This document shows, one piece after another, positions 19,437 through 27,764 of a DNA stretch of 64,000 nt; position 1 is the first letter of the stretch, and each line of letters opens with the position of its first letter. Location of the stretch: assembly GCF_000802965.1 (NCBI RefSeq), contig NZ_JSAK01000015.1, positions 195,375 to 259,374 on the forward strand, in the 5' to 3' direction. Origin of the DNA: Pseudomonas fluorescens. GTDB taxonomy: Bacteria; Pseudomonadota; Gammaproteobacteria; Pseudomonadales; Pseudomonadaceae. The position numbers were made by a program, and so were the translations under genes. The notes beneath the pieces were generated by a model, which was given only the letters and a program-made list of their open reading frames with translations, was not told the DNA's origin and searched no databases.

Positions 19437-19529
19437 ATCGCGAGCAGGCACGCTCCCACATCGGGTTTTTGCCAATCACAGTCTATCTGTACGGCAGAGA
19501 ATCCCTGTGGGAGCTGGCTTGCCAGCGAT
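19437..19529. repeat. Class B REP pair (inverted)
   Basis: A diverged left arm (ATCGCGAGCAGGCACGCTCC) and a good right arm (GGGAGCTGGCTTGCCAGCGA) lie between the toxin-antitoxin promoter side and the end of the chemoreceptor gene. Confidence 0.75.
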
Positions 19530-19547
19530 GAGACCAGTGAGAGCGCC

Positions 19548-21440
19548 TTAGATCCTGAAACTACCCACCAACTGCTTCAATCGTGCCGCCTGTTGTTCAA
19601 GATCCGCACACGCACGCAAGGTCGACTGCAAGTTCTCCACGCCTTCCTGGTTCAGCGTGTTGATCTCGGTGATGTCGACGTTGATCGATTCCACCACGGC
19701 CGTCTGCTCTTCTGTCGCGGTCGCCACGGACTGGTTCATGCCGTCGATCTCGCCGATGCGCTGGGTCACGCTGCCCAGGCGTTCACCGGCCTGGTTGGCG
19801 ATGCCGACGCTGCTTTCGCTCTGGCGCTGGCTGTCGGTCATGGTGCTCACGGCTTCGCGGGCGCCGACTTGCAGTTCTTCGATCATCTTCTGCACTTGCT
19901 GCGCCGAATCCTGGGTGCGATGGGCGAGGTTGCGCACTTCATCGGCAACCACGGCAAAACCGCGTCCGGCTTCACCGGCACGGGCGGCTTCGATGGCGGC
20001 GTTAAGGGCTAGCAGGTTGGTCTGCTGGGAGATGCTGGTGATCACTTCCAGAATCTGCCCGATGTTGACGGTGTTGCTGTTGAGCGTCTCGATGTTGCCG
20101 CACGAATCGCTGATCTTCGCCGAGAGCTGATGCATCGCCGAAATGGTCTTGTCGACGACCTGCTGACCGTCTTCGGCCAAGGCGCGCGCATCACTCGAAT
20201 GCTGGGAGGCGAGGGCGGCGTTCTGGGCGATTTCCTGGGCGGCGGCGCCGAGCTGGTTGATTGCCGCCGCGACGCTGCTGGTGCGCGAGGCTTGCTGGTC
20301 GGAGTTGAACATCGACGAATTGGACGCCGCGACCACGCGCAGGGCAACTTCGTTGACCTGGCCGGTGGCCGAGGACACTTCGATGATCGAAGTATGAATC
20401 CGCTCGACGAAGCGGTTGAACGACAGCCCCAATGCGCCGAACTCGTCGTGGCCGTGAATGGTCAGGCGCTTGGTCAGGTCACCTTCGCCTTCGGCGATGT
20501 CGTGCATGGCGCGACCCATGGTCAGCAATGGCTGCATCAGGAAGCTGATGAGCATGCCCAGCAACGCAATGATGATCACCACCGCAATGAACATGGCGAT
20601 GACCGCGGAGGTGCGGAATTCGCTGAGCATCGAGAAGGCGGTGTCCTGGTCGAGCACCAGCGCCACATACCAATCCGCCGAAGGCACGCCGTTGACGTGG
20701 GTGAAGGAGATGAACTGGCGCTTGCCGTCGAGCTCGACTTCTTTCATGCCCGGGCTGACTTTTGGTGCGCCATTGGGGTAGGCGTCTGCCAGGTTTTTCA
20801 GCACCAGTTTGCTGTCCGGGTGAATCAGGATTTTGCCGTCGGCGCTGACGATGAAGGCGTGACCGTGGCCGCCGAAGTTCAGCGAGTTGATGATCGCACT
20901 GACGCTGGACAGGTCGATGTCGGCCCCGGCGACGCCGATCATTTGGCCCTGGCGCTGCACCGGAGTGGCCACGGTGATGACCAGTTTGCCGGATGAGGCG
21001 GCGATGTACGGTTCCGTAACGATGGTTTGTTGCGCGCTGTTTGCCGCTTTGTACCAGCCACGGGCACGTGGGTCGTAGTCCGCCGCGCGGTTGCCCGCCG
21101 GGACCGAGAACATCACACCATCGGCGCCACCAAAGTAGCTCAACTGGAAATTGCCGGTGTAGGCGGGCAGGTCGATGATCCGCTTCAGGCTGGCGAGAGC
21201 ATTGCCATCGGCGCTGACCTGTTGGGCCATCGATTGCAGTAACTGCATACGGCTTTCCAGCCAGGTCTGGATGTTGCTGGTGGTCAGGCTGCCGAGTTCC
21301 TGCATCGAGGCTTCGGTGCTGGTGCGCAACGTCTGACGCTGGCGATAGTCGTTGAACAGGATGAAACAAGCGAATGCAACGGCCACCACGAGGGCAGCAG
21401 CCAACAAGATCTTGTGGCTGAACTTCATGTTTCTGGTCAT
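19548..21440 (-). CDS. Methyl-accepting chemotaxis protein, dCache type (PctA-like)
   Basis: This inner-membrane chemoreceptor probably senses amino acids. I chose the ATG at 21440 ([15 protein letters not shown]) because it aligns with PctA starts; 630 residues is also the PctA length. The order is TM1 (about 8-28), a periplasmic double-Cache domain, TM2 near residues 275-300, a HAMP domain, and a signalling domain with the conserved hairpin tip [29 protein letters not shown]. The Cache segment [12 protein letters not shown]...[16 protein letters not shown]...GADID carries the Tyr, Arg, Trp-Tyr and Asp pattern typical of amino-acid-binding Cache domains. The exact ligand is not knowable from sequence. 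The 281-bp gap upstream (21441-21721) shows no further gene. Confidence 0.93.
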   Translation of the reverse strand: MTRNMKFSHKILLAAALVVAVAFACFILFNDYRQRQTLRTSTEASMQELGSLTTSNIQTWLESRMQLLQSMAQQVSADGNALASLKRIIDLPAYTGNFQLSYFGGADGVMFSVPAGNRAADYDPRARGWYKAANSAQQTIVTEPYIAASSGKLVITVATPVQRQGQMIGVAGADIDLSSVSAIINSLNFGGHGHAFIVSADGKILIHPDSKLVLKNLADAYPNGAPKVSPGMKEVELDGKRQFISFTHVNGVPSADWYVALVLDQDTAFSMLSEFRTSAVIAMFIAVVIIIALLGMLISFLMQPLLTMGRAMHDIAEGEGDLTKRLTIHGHDEFGALGLSFNRFVERIHTSIIEVSSATGQVNEVALRVVAASNSSMFNSDQQASRTSSVAAAINQLGAAAQEIAQNAALASQHSSDARALAEDGQQVVDKTISAMHQLSAKISDSCGNIETLNSNTVNIGQILEVITSISQQTNLLALNAAIEAARAGEAGRGFAVVADEVRNLAHRTQDSAQQVQKMIEELQVGAREAVSTMTDSQRQSESSVGIANQAGERLGSVTQRIGEIDGMNQSVATATEEQTAVVESINVDITEINTLNQEGVENLQSTLRACADLEQQAARLKQLVGSFRI

Positions 21441-21721
21441 TAAATGAGCTACCGCGGAAAGACTGGACGACATAGGGTGGCAATCGCCACGGACGTGGGC
21501 ATTGCGCTGCCATTTATGTCGACTGGGCGGCGCCAAAGATTAGGCGCTTTTGGCGAAAACCGACGAAATGCCCGGTAGCCGAACAAAGTGGCTGATTTTC
21601 CATCAGAAGGCAGACGAGTGGCCTGATAAATAGCCGGTCGGCCAGGGAACCAGATAGGGGTTTTCTCTTCTAAGGTTCAGCTTGGCAGCCATGCCAATCC
21701 CTTCGCCCTCGGAGTTACACC

Positions 21722-21976
21722 ATGTCGCTGCGTTCCATCGCCCTGCTTTCGTTCTGCGTGTTGTTGGCTGCGTGCAGCAAGGTCAATCAGGAAAATTACT
21801 CGAAACTCTCGTCCGGTATGGCCAAGGCCGAGGTTGAAACCTTGCTCGGCAAACCGACCGATTGTTCGGGCGCGCTCGGCATGTCCAGTTGCACCTGGGG
21901 CGACAAGAACAGCTTTATCAGCGTGCAGTTTGCCGGTGACAAAGTGCTGATGTTTTCCGGCCAAGGCCTGAAGTAA
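21722..21976 (+). CDS. Small BamE/SmpA-like lipoprotein
   Basis: This 84-residue lipoprotein has an N-terminal signal with lipobox LLAAC, so the mature protein starts at the Cys at about residue 18. The rest, YSKLSSGMAKAEVETLLGKPTDCSG...CTWGD...ISVQFAGDKVLMFSGQGL, matches the compact SmpA/OmlA-type fold (DUF3862-like), in which a K-x-GM-x-x-x-E-V-x-x-LLG-x-P motif is characteristic. It is too short to be BamE itself. It lies 30 nt before the lipocalin gene on the same strand and may be co-transcribed. Confidence 0.82.
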   Translation: MSLRSIALLSFCVLLAACSKVNQENYSKLSSGMAKAEVETLLGKPTDCSGALGMSSCTWGDKNSFISVQFAGDKVLMFSGQGLK

Positions 21977-22006
21977 ACCGGGGCGATGCGCCCACGGAGA
22001 AAAACA

Positions 22007-22576
22007 ATGAAGCGGTTATTGATGATGCTTTTTGCCGGCCTGCTATTGGCCGGCTGTGCCACTTCTGGCCAGGATACGTTGGCACCCAAGACGGCCAGCA
22101 GCGTCAACCTCAAGCGTTACCAGGGCACCTGGTATGAGTTGGCCCGACTGCCGATGTACTTCCAGCGCGACTGCGCGCAATCCGAAGCCCATTACACGCT
22201 CAAGCCTGACGGCAACGTAGCGGTATTGAACCGCTGCCTGACGGCGCAATGGCAGTGGGAAGAGGTCAAGGGTACGGCTTATCCGCAGGTGCCGGGCAAG
22301 TTCGACAAATTGTGGGTCGAGTTCGATACCTGGTTTTCGAGGCTGATTCCAGGCGTTGCTAAGGGCGAGTACTGGGTTCTTTACGTCAGCGATGACTACA
22401 AGACGGCTATCGTCGGTGACTCGAGTCGCAAATATTTGTGGCTGTTGTCACGCACTCCGAAGGTCAATGGGGTGGTGCGTGAGGAGTTGCTGAGCAAGGC
22501 GCGTCAGCAGGGTTACGACACTACGCGGTTGATTTGGCGAGCGTCGGATACGCAGATGGCCAAGACTTCAAACTGA
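22007..22576 (+). CDS. blc: Outer-membrane lipocalin Blc
   Basis: This is a bacterial lipocalin lipoprotein, thought to bind fatty acids or lysophospholipids during envelope stress. The start at 22007 gives 189 residues, with signal MKRLLMMLFAGLLLAGC and a lipobox LAGC. The lipocalin first motif GTWYELARLPMYFQ and later YWVLYVSDDYKTAIVG are clear. The mature N-terminus CATS has Ala rather than Asp at +2, consistent with outer-membrane sorting. Confidence 0.92.
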   Translation: MKRLLMMLFAGLLLAGCATSGQDTLAPKTASSVNLKRYQGTWYELARLPMYFQRDCAQSEAHYTLKPDGNVAVLNRCLTAQWQWEEVKGTAYPQVPGKFDKLWVEFDTWFSRLIPGVAKGEYWVLYVSDDYKTAIVGDSSRKYLWLLSRTPKVNGVVREELLSKARQQGYDTTRLIWRASDTQMAKTSN

Positions 22577-22589
22577 TCCAATAAACCCT

Positions 22590-22670
22590 GTAGGAGCCGG
22601 CTTGCTGGCGATGGTGTGTCAGCTACATCAAAGTTGACTGACACTCCATCGCCAGCAAGCCGGCTCCTAC
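22590..22670. repeat. Class C REP pair (inverted)
   Basis: GTAGGAGCCGGCTTGCTGGC and its exact inverted copy flank a spacer between the convergent blc and hutF genes. Confidence 0.9.
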
Positions 22671-22682
22671 GAAGGGCGGGCC

Positions 22683-24047
22683 TTAGCCCAAGAGGTCGCG
22701 CAACACCTGGGTGAAGGCGCGATTGCTTTCCTCTTCCCCGGCATGCCGCCCATCACGCACGACCCACTGGCCGTTCACTAGCACATCCCGCACCTGCCGA
22801 TCGCCACCGGCAAACAACCAGCGATTCAAAATCCCGTCACCGCTCGCTGTCGCCAGGTACGGATCGTTGCCATCCAGCACCAACCAATCCGCACGCTTGC
22901 CGACTTCCAATGCGCCAATCGGCTGACCCAACGCTTGGGCGCCACCCTCCAGCGCGGCATCAAACAACGTGCGGCCAACCATCGGCTGATCCGCGCCATA
23001 CAAACGGTTGCGGCGCTGATCGCGCAGACGCTGGCCATATTCCAGCCAACGCAACTCTTCCACCACGCTCAACGACACATGGCTGTCGGAACCAATGCCC
23101 ATGCGCCCGCCCTGGGCGAGGAAGTCCACCGCCGGGAAAATCCCGTCGCCGAGGTTGGCTTCGGTGGTCAGGCACAGCCCGGCGATGGCGCGACTCTTGG
23201 CCATCAGCGTAACTTCTTCCGGGTTGGCGTGGGTCGCGTGGACCAGGCACCAGCGTTGGTCGACCTCGGTATTCTCATACAGCCATTGCAGCGGACGACG
23301 GCCGCTCCAGCTCAGGCAGTCGTCAACTTCTTTCTGCTGTTCGGCGATGTGAATGTGCACCGGGCACTGCTTGTCGCTGGCGGCCAGGACTTCGCTGATC
23401 TGCTGCGGCGTGACCGCGCGCAACGAGTGGAAACACAAACCAAGGGACTGCGCCGGTTGCTGTGCCAGGATCGGTTGCAGGCGCGATTGCAGTTTGAGGT
23501 AATTTTCGGTGCTGTTGATAAAGCGGCGCTGGCCTTCGTTCGGCGTTTGGCCACCGAACCCGGAGTGGCTGTAGAGTACCGGCAGCAAGGTCAAGCCGAT
23601 ACCGGCAGAACGGGCGGCCTGGCTGATGCGCAGCGCCAATTCCGCCGGATCAGCGTAAGGCTGGCCGTTGTTGTCGTGATGCACGTAATGAAATTCCGCC
23701 ACCGAGGTGTAACCGGCCTTGAGCATTTCGATGTACAGCTGACGGGCGATAACGCCGAGTTGCTCCGGGCTGATTTTTCCGACGAGGCGGTACATCAGAT
23801 CGCGCCAGGTCCAGAAACTGTCGTTCGGATTGCCGGCCACTTCCGCAAGACCCGCCATGGCGCGCTGGAACGCATGGGAGTGCAGATTCGGCATGCCCGG
23901 CAGCAGCGGACCGCTCAGCTTTTCGGCGCCATCTGCGTGGGAATCGGCCTGGATATGGGTCAATACGCCGTCGGCGCTGACCTCAAGACGTACATTGTTG
24001 GCCCATCCACTAGGCAGCAGCGCGCGTTCGGCAAAGAAGGCGGACAT
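22683..24047 (-). CDS. hutF: Formimidoylglutamate deiminase HutF
   Basis: HutF converts N-formimino-glutamate to N-formyl-glutamate plus ammonia, the fourth step of the five-step histidine pathway. The 454-residue amidohydrolase shows the metal-binding NLHSHAFQRAM near residue 56, HIHIAEQQKEV, the catalytic CLVHATHANPEE region and the late GIGSDSHVS Asp. Its presence together with HutG shows that this organism uses the five-step route. It is transcribed away from hutCD, and a HutC-like operator lies in the shared gap. Confidence 0.96.
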   Translation of the reverse strand: MSAFFAERALLPSGWANNVRLEVSADGVLTHIQADSHADGAEKLSGPLLPGMPNLHSHAFQRAMAGLAEVAGNPNDSFWTWRDLMYRLVGKISPEQLGVIARQLYIEMLKAGYTSVAEFHYVHHDNNGQPYADPAELALRISQAARSAGIGLTLLPVLYSHSGFGGQTPNEGQRRFINSTENYLKLQSRLQPILAQQPAQSLGLCFHSLRAVTPQQISEVLAASDKQCPVHIHIAEQQKEVDDCLSWSGRRPLQWLYENTEVDQRWCLVHATHANPEEVTLMAKSRAIAGLCLTTEANLGDGIFPAVDFLAQGGRMGIGSDSHVSLSVVEELRWLEYGQRLRDQRRNRLYGADQPMVGRTLFDAALEGGAQALGQPIGALEVGKRADWLVLDGNDPYLATASGDGILNRWLFAGGDRQVRDVLVNGQWVVRDGRHAGEEESNRAFTQVLRDLLG

Positions 24048-24071
24048 GGTTCAGCACCCCATCGTGTGTTA

Positions 24072-24089
24072 TTTGTATATACATATACA
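24072..24089. promoter_or_regulatory. HutC-like operator in the hutF-hutC gap
   Basis: TTTGTATATACATATACA contains the palindrome GTATAT-AC-ATATAC (24075-24088) and resembles the clearer site before hutU. A poor sigma-70-like pair for hutF (TTTACC, 17 nt, TATATG on the minus strand) would overlap it. Repression of hutF and perhaps hutCD by HutC is inferred. Confidence 0.6.
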
Positions 24090-24154
24090 GACGTTTGCCT
24101 GCTCGGTAAACTCCGGCAATCTAGTAACCCTCGACAAATGAACAAGGATTAACC

Positions 24155-24904
24155 GTGCCGACTCCGCCTGCCACATCGCCGCTGAGTGCCAATTTGGGCG
24201 ACAGTCCGGCGCCCTTGTACGCTCGCGTCAAACAAATGATCACCCAGCAAATTGACAGTGGAGCCTGGCCGCCGCACTACCGCGTGCCGTCCGAAAGCGA
24301 GCTGGTCAGTCAGCTAGGCTTCAGCCGCATGACCATCAACCGAGCCCTGCGCGAGATGACCGCCGACGGTCTGTTGGTGCGCATGCAAGGCGTCGGCACG
24401 TTCGTCGCCGAGCCAAAAAGCCAGTCCGCATTGTTTGAAGTGCACAACATCGCCGACGAAATCGCCTCCCGTGGCCATCGCCACACCTGCAAGGTCATCA
24501 CCCTTGAAGAAGAGGCTGCCGGCTCCGAGCGCGCGCTGGCCCTGGACATGCGCGAAGGCCAGAAAGTTTTCCACTCGCTGATCGTGCATTTCGAAAACGA
24601 TATTCCGGTGCAAATCGAAGACCGTTTCGTCAACGCACTGGTGGCGCCGGACTACCTCAAGCAGGACTTCACCCTGCAAACGCCTTACGCCTACCTGAAC
24701 CAGGTCGCGCCGCTGACCGAAGGCGAGCACGTGGTCGAGGCGATTCTGGCCGAGTCGTCCGAATGCAAGTTGCTGCAGATTGAAAAAGGCGAGCCGTGCC
24801 TGCTGATTCGACGCCGCACCTGGTCCGGTCGTCAGCCTGTGACCGCCGCTCGCTTGATACACCCCGGTTCCCGTCATCGTCTGGAAGGACGCTTCCATAA
24901 ATGA
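24155..24904 (+). CDS. hutC: Histidine utilisation repressor HutC (GntR family)
   Basis: HutC is a cytoplasmic repressor of the hut genes, released by urocanate. The 249-residue protein has a GntR winged helix near residues 20-88 (YARVKQMITQQIDSGAWPPHYRVPSESELVSQLGFSRMTINRALREM) and a C-terminal UTRA effector domain (NIADEIASRGH...RRTWSGRQPVT). It overlaps hutD by 4 nt. Likely targets visible here are the palindromes at 24072-24089 and 25791-25810. Confidence 0.96.
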   Translation: MPTPPATSPLSANLGDSPAPLYARVKQMITQQIDSGAWPPHYRVPSESELVSQLGFSRMTINRALREMTADGLLVRMQGVGTFVAEPKSQSALFEVHNIADEIASRGHRHTCKVITLEEEAAGSERALALDMREGQKVFHSLIVHFENDIPVQIEDRFVNALVAPDYLKQDFTLQTPYAYLNQVAPLTEGEHVVEAILAESSECKLLQIEKGEPCLLIRRRTWSGRQPVTAARLIHPGSRHRLEGRFHK

Positions 24905-25470
24905 GCAGTTTGAAAGTATTACGTGCCAAAGATTACCCGCGCATGCCGTGGAAAAACGGCGGCGGCAGCACCGAGGAAATCACCCGCGATGCCGGGACTG
25001 GCCTGGATGGTTTCGGCTGGCGCCTGTCGATTGCCGACATTGGCGAGTCAGGCGGGTTTTCGACCTTCGCCGGTTACGAGCGGATCATCACCGTATTGCA
25101 GGGTGACGGCATGACCTTGTCGGTGGACGGTCGAGTCACGCGGTCGTTGTTACCGATCGATCCGTTTGCCTTCAGTGGCGAAAGCAAAGTCTCCTGCACT
25201 TTGCTCGGTGGACCGATCCGCGATTTCAACCTGATCTATGCGCCGCAGCGTTACAGCGCAAGGTTCCAGTGGCTGGATGGTGAGCAGCGGTTTTTCAGCG
25301 AGGCCGGCACAGTGCTGGTTTTCAGTGTCAGTGACACGCTGGGAGTGAGCGTTGGTAACAGCGTCCAGCAACTGGGTCGCCATGATTGCCTGCAATTCGA
25401 CGGTAACAACGGCTTGCTGGAAGTCTCCAGTAATGGTCCGTGCTGCGTGATCGAGCTGATCGCACGCTGA
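24901..25470 (+). CDS. hutD: HutD family protein
   Basis: This 189-residue cupin-like HutD protein is marked by RAKDYPRMPWKNGGGSTEEITR at the N-terminus and LPIDPFAFSGESKVSCTLLGGPIRDFNLI in the middle. Its biochemistry is not established; published work in P. fluorescens SBW25 proposed that HutD sets an upper limit on hut expression independently of HutC. The ATG overlaps the hutC stop, so the two are co-translated. A class A REP pair follows. Confidence 0.93.
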   Translation: MSSLKVLRAKDYPRMPWKNGGGSTEEITRDAGTGLDGFGWRLSIADIGESGGFSTFAGYERIITVLQGDGMTLSVDGRVTRSLLPIDPFAFSGESKVSCTLLGGPIRDFNLIYAPQRYSARFQWLDGEQRFFSEAGTVLVFSVSDTLGVSVGNSVQQLGRHDCLQFDGNNGLLEVSSNGPCCVIELIAR

Positions 25471-25482
25471 TTCAAAACCCTT

Positions 25483-25583
25483 AAAAGATCGCAGCCTTCG
25501 GCAGCTCCTACAGGATCGATGTTGTCCACAAATTGTGTGGTGCACATGATCCCTGTAGGAGCTGCCGAAGGCTGCGATCTTTT
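25483..25583. repeat. Class A REP pair (inverted)
   Basis: AAAAGATCGCAGCCTTCGGC and its inverted copy flank a longer spacer immediately after hutD, separating hutCD from the hutU control region. Confidence 0.9.
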
Positions 25584-25615
25584 GCTATTTAAACGTTCCT
25601 AAAAGCGCACCACTT

Positions 25616-25661
25616 TGTTACCGAACGCCCCAGCGTGGCGCAAAACCACGCTCAAGTAACA
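25616..25661. promoter_or_regulatory. Inverted TGTTAC/GTAACA arms enclosing a hairpin, candidate CbrB enhancer
   Basis: TGTTAC (25616-25621) and GTAACA (25656-25661) are inverted half-sites. Between them lies a perfect 7-bp inverted repeat AGCGTGG/CCACGCT (25632-25652). The block is about 140-180 bp upstream of the predicted hutU start, a normal enhancer distance. CbrB is known to activate hut in P. fluorescens, and TTAC/GTAA half-sites have been reported for CbrB; the assignment here is inference. Confidence 0.45.
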
Positions 25662-25772
25662 ATTAACACCTCCTCAAAAAAATCCCCGCAAAAAATTTCA
25701 TCTTCGCCAGAACCCTTGATCCAGGCGCTCTCCAGCCGCTCCAGAATTATTCTTGAACACCCATCCAACAAG

Positions 25773-25789
25773 TTGGCCGCTTGATTGCA
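25773..25789 (+). promoter_or_regulatory. Sigma-54 promoter of the hutU operon
   Basis: TTGGCCGCTTGATTGCA has GG at 25775-25776 and GC at 25787-25788 with exact 10-nt spacing. The predicted start, about 25800, falls inside the adjacent HutC operator. Sigma-54 dependence of this operon is established in P. fluorescens SBW25. Confidence 0.82.
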
Positions 25790-25790
25790 T

Positions 25791-25810
25791 ATGCTTGTAT
25801 GTACAAGTAA
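25791..25810. promoter_or_regulatory. HutC operator at the hutU promoter
   Basis: The near-palindrome CTTGTATGTACAAG (25794-25807) fits HutC operators known from other gammaproteobacteria. It starts one base after the sigma-54 -12 box and covers the expected transcription start, so bound HutC should block initiation. The remaining leader to hutU (25811-25941) shows no gene. Confidence 0.82.
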
Positions 25811-25941
25811 AGACGTATGCGTATGAGTCGATTCGAGACTCCCCGCAACGTCCACTGATTCGCTTGCTGCGCTTTGACGCGCACAGGCTGGCTTACCCAC
25901 CGCCAGGGTTGGTTTGGATTGATCGCTGAGGAGTCTTTTTC

Positions 25942-27624
25942 GTGACTGACAATAAACCTACGAAGTTTCGTGACGTTGAAATCCGCGCTGCCCGCGGTAA
26001 CAAGCTGACCGCCAAGAGCTGGCTGACCGAAGCGCCGCTGCGCATGCTGATGAACAACCTCGACCCGGAAGTCGCCGAGAACCCTAAAGAACTGGTGGTT
26101 TACGGCGGTATCGGTCGTGCGGCACGTAACTGGGAATGCTACGACAAGATCGTCGAGAGCCTGACCAACCTGAACGACGACGAGACCCTGCTGGTGCAAT
26201 CCGGCAAGCCGGTCGGCGTGTTCAAGACTCACACCAATGCTCCACGCGTGCTGATCGCCAACTCCAACCTGGTTCCGCACTGGGCGAGCTGGGAGCACTT
26301 CAACGAACTGGACGCCAAAGGCCTGGCCATGTACGGCCAGATGACCGCCGGCAGCTGGATCTACATCGGCAGCCAGGGCATCGTCCAGGGTACCTACGAA
26401 ACCTTCGTCGAAGCCGGCCGCCAACATTACAACGATGACCTGAAAGGCAAGTGGGTACTGACCGCTGGCCTGGGCGGCATGGGTGGGGCTCAGCCACTGG
26501 CCGCAACCTTGGCCGGCGCTTGCTCGCTGAACATCGAATGCCAACAGGTGAGCATCGATTTCCGTCTGAAAAGCCGCTATGTCGACGAGCAAGCCAATGA
26601 CCTCGACGACGCGCTGGCTCGCATCGAAAAATACACCAAGGAAGGCAAGGCGATCTCCATCGCTCTGCTGGGCAACGCGGCAGAAATCCTGCCTGAACTG
26701 GTCAAGCGCGGCGTACGCCCGGACATGGTCACCGACCAGACCAGCGCCCACGACCCGCTCAACGGTTACCTGCCTGCCGGCTGGACCTGGGACCAGTACC
26801 GCGCTCGCGCCAAGACCGAGCCGGCCGCTGTAATCAAAGCCGCCAAGCAATCGATGGCCGTGCACGTTAAAGCGATGCTGGACTTCCAGAAAATGGGCGT
26901 GCCGACCTTCGACTACGGCAACAACATCCGTCAGATGGCGCAAGAAGAAGGCGTGGAAAACGCATTCGACTTCCCGGGTTTCGTACCGGCTTACATCCGT
27001 CCGCTGTTCTGCCGTGGTATCGGCCCGTTCCGTTGGGCTGCACTGTCGGGCAACGCTGAAGACATCTACAAGACCGACGCCAAGGTCAAAGAACTGATCC
27101 CGGACGACGCGCACCTGCACAACTGGCTGGACATGGCCCGCGAGCGCATCAGCTTCCAGGGTCTGCCGGCGCGTATCTGCTGGGTTGGCCTGGGCCTGCG
27201 CGCCAAGCTGGGTCTGGCATTCAACGAAATGGTTCGCAGCGGCGAGCTGTCCGCGCCAATCGTCATCGGTCGCGACCACCTGGACTCCGGTTCGGTATCG
27301 AGCCCGAACCGCGAAACCGAATCGATGCAGGACGGTTCCGACGCTGTGTCCGATTGGCCATTGCTCAACGCTCTGCTGAACACCGCGAGCGGCGCGACTT
27401 GGGTTTCCCTGCACCACGGCGGCGGCGTCGGCATGGGCTTCTCCCAGCACTCGGGCATGGTGATCGTCTGCGACGGTACTGACGAAGCGGCCGAGCGTAT
27501 CGCTCGCGTGCTGCACAACGACCCGGCCACTGGCGTTATGCGTCACGCCGATGCCGGTTACCAGATCGCCATCGACTGCGCCAAGGAACAAGGGCTGAAC
27601 CTGCCGATGATTACTGGCAAGTAA
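25942..27624 (+). CDS. hutU: Urocanate hydratase (urocanase)
   Basis: HutU adds water to urocanate to form imidazolonepropionate, with tightly bound NAD+ as the electrophile. The 560 residues match the family length. The start is GTG at 25942 ([22 protein letters not shown]) with a TGAGGAG ribosome site. Family-defining stretches are visible: [21 protein letters not shown], the nucleotide-binding [18 protein letters not shown], the [22 protein letters not shown] region and the C-terminal [17 protein letters not shown]. It is the first gene of the long hut operon. Confidence 0.98.
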   Translation: MTDNKPTKFRDVEIRAARGNKLTAKSWLTEAPLRMLMNNLDPEVAENPKELVVYGGIGRAARNWECYDKIVESLTNLNDDETLLVQSGKPVGVFKTHTNAPRVLIANSNLVPHWASWEHFNELDAKGLAMYGQMTAGSWIYIGSQGIVQGTYETFVEAGRQHYNDDLKGKWVLTAGLGGMGGAQPLAATLAGACSLNIECQQVSIDFRLKSRYVDEQANDLDDALARIEKYTKEGKAISIALLGNAAEILPELVKRGVRPDMVTDQTSAHDPLNGYLPAGWTWDQYRARAKTEPAAVIKAAKQSMAVHVKAMLDFQKMGVPTFDYGNNIRQMAQEEGVENAFDFPGFVPAYIRPLFCRGIGPFRWAALSGNAEDIYKTDAKVKELIPDDAHLHNWLDMARERISFQGLPARICWVGLGLRAKLGLAFNEMVRSGELSAPIVIGRDHLDSGSVSSPNRETESMQDGSDAVSDWPLLNALLNTASGATWVSLHHGGGVGMGFSQHSGMVIVCDGTDEAAERIARVLHNDPATGVMRHADAGYQIAIDCAKEQGLNLPMITGK

Positions 27625-27633
27625 TGCTTGCCC

Positions 27634-27720
27634 TGTAGGAGCCGGCTTGCTGGCGATAGCATCTGTGCGGTGCACCAGTTACACCGCGCCGCATGGATCG
27701 CCAGCAAGCCGGCTCCTACA
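27634..27720. repeat. Class C REP pair (inverted)
   Basis: The arms match those at 22590-22670. It sits between hutU and the NCS1 transporter gene inside the presumed operon, so it may form a stable hairpin in the transcript. Confidence 0.9.
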
Positions 27721-27764
27721 GGGGATCACACCAACACCGAATAACAATCCACAGAGGTTGAACC

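Noticed and set aside
21441..21560. Possible sigma-28 promoter of the PctA-like chemoreceptor
   Set aside because: The best match has only 5 of 8 bases in the -10 box, far weaker than the one before the HBM receptor.
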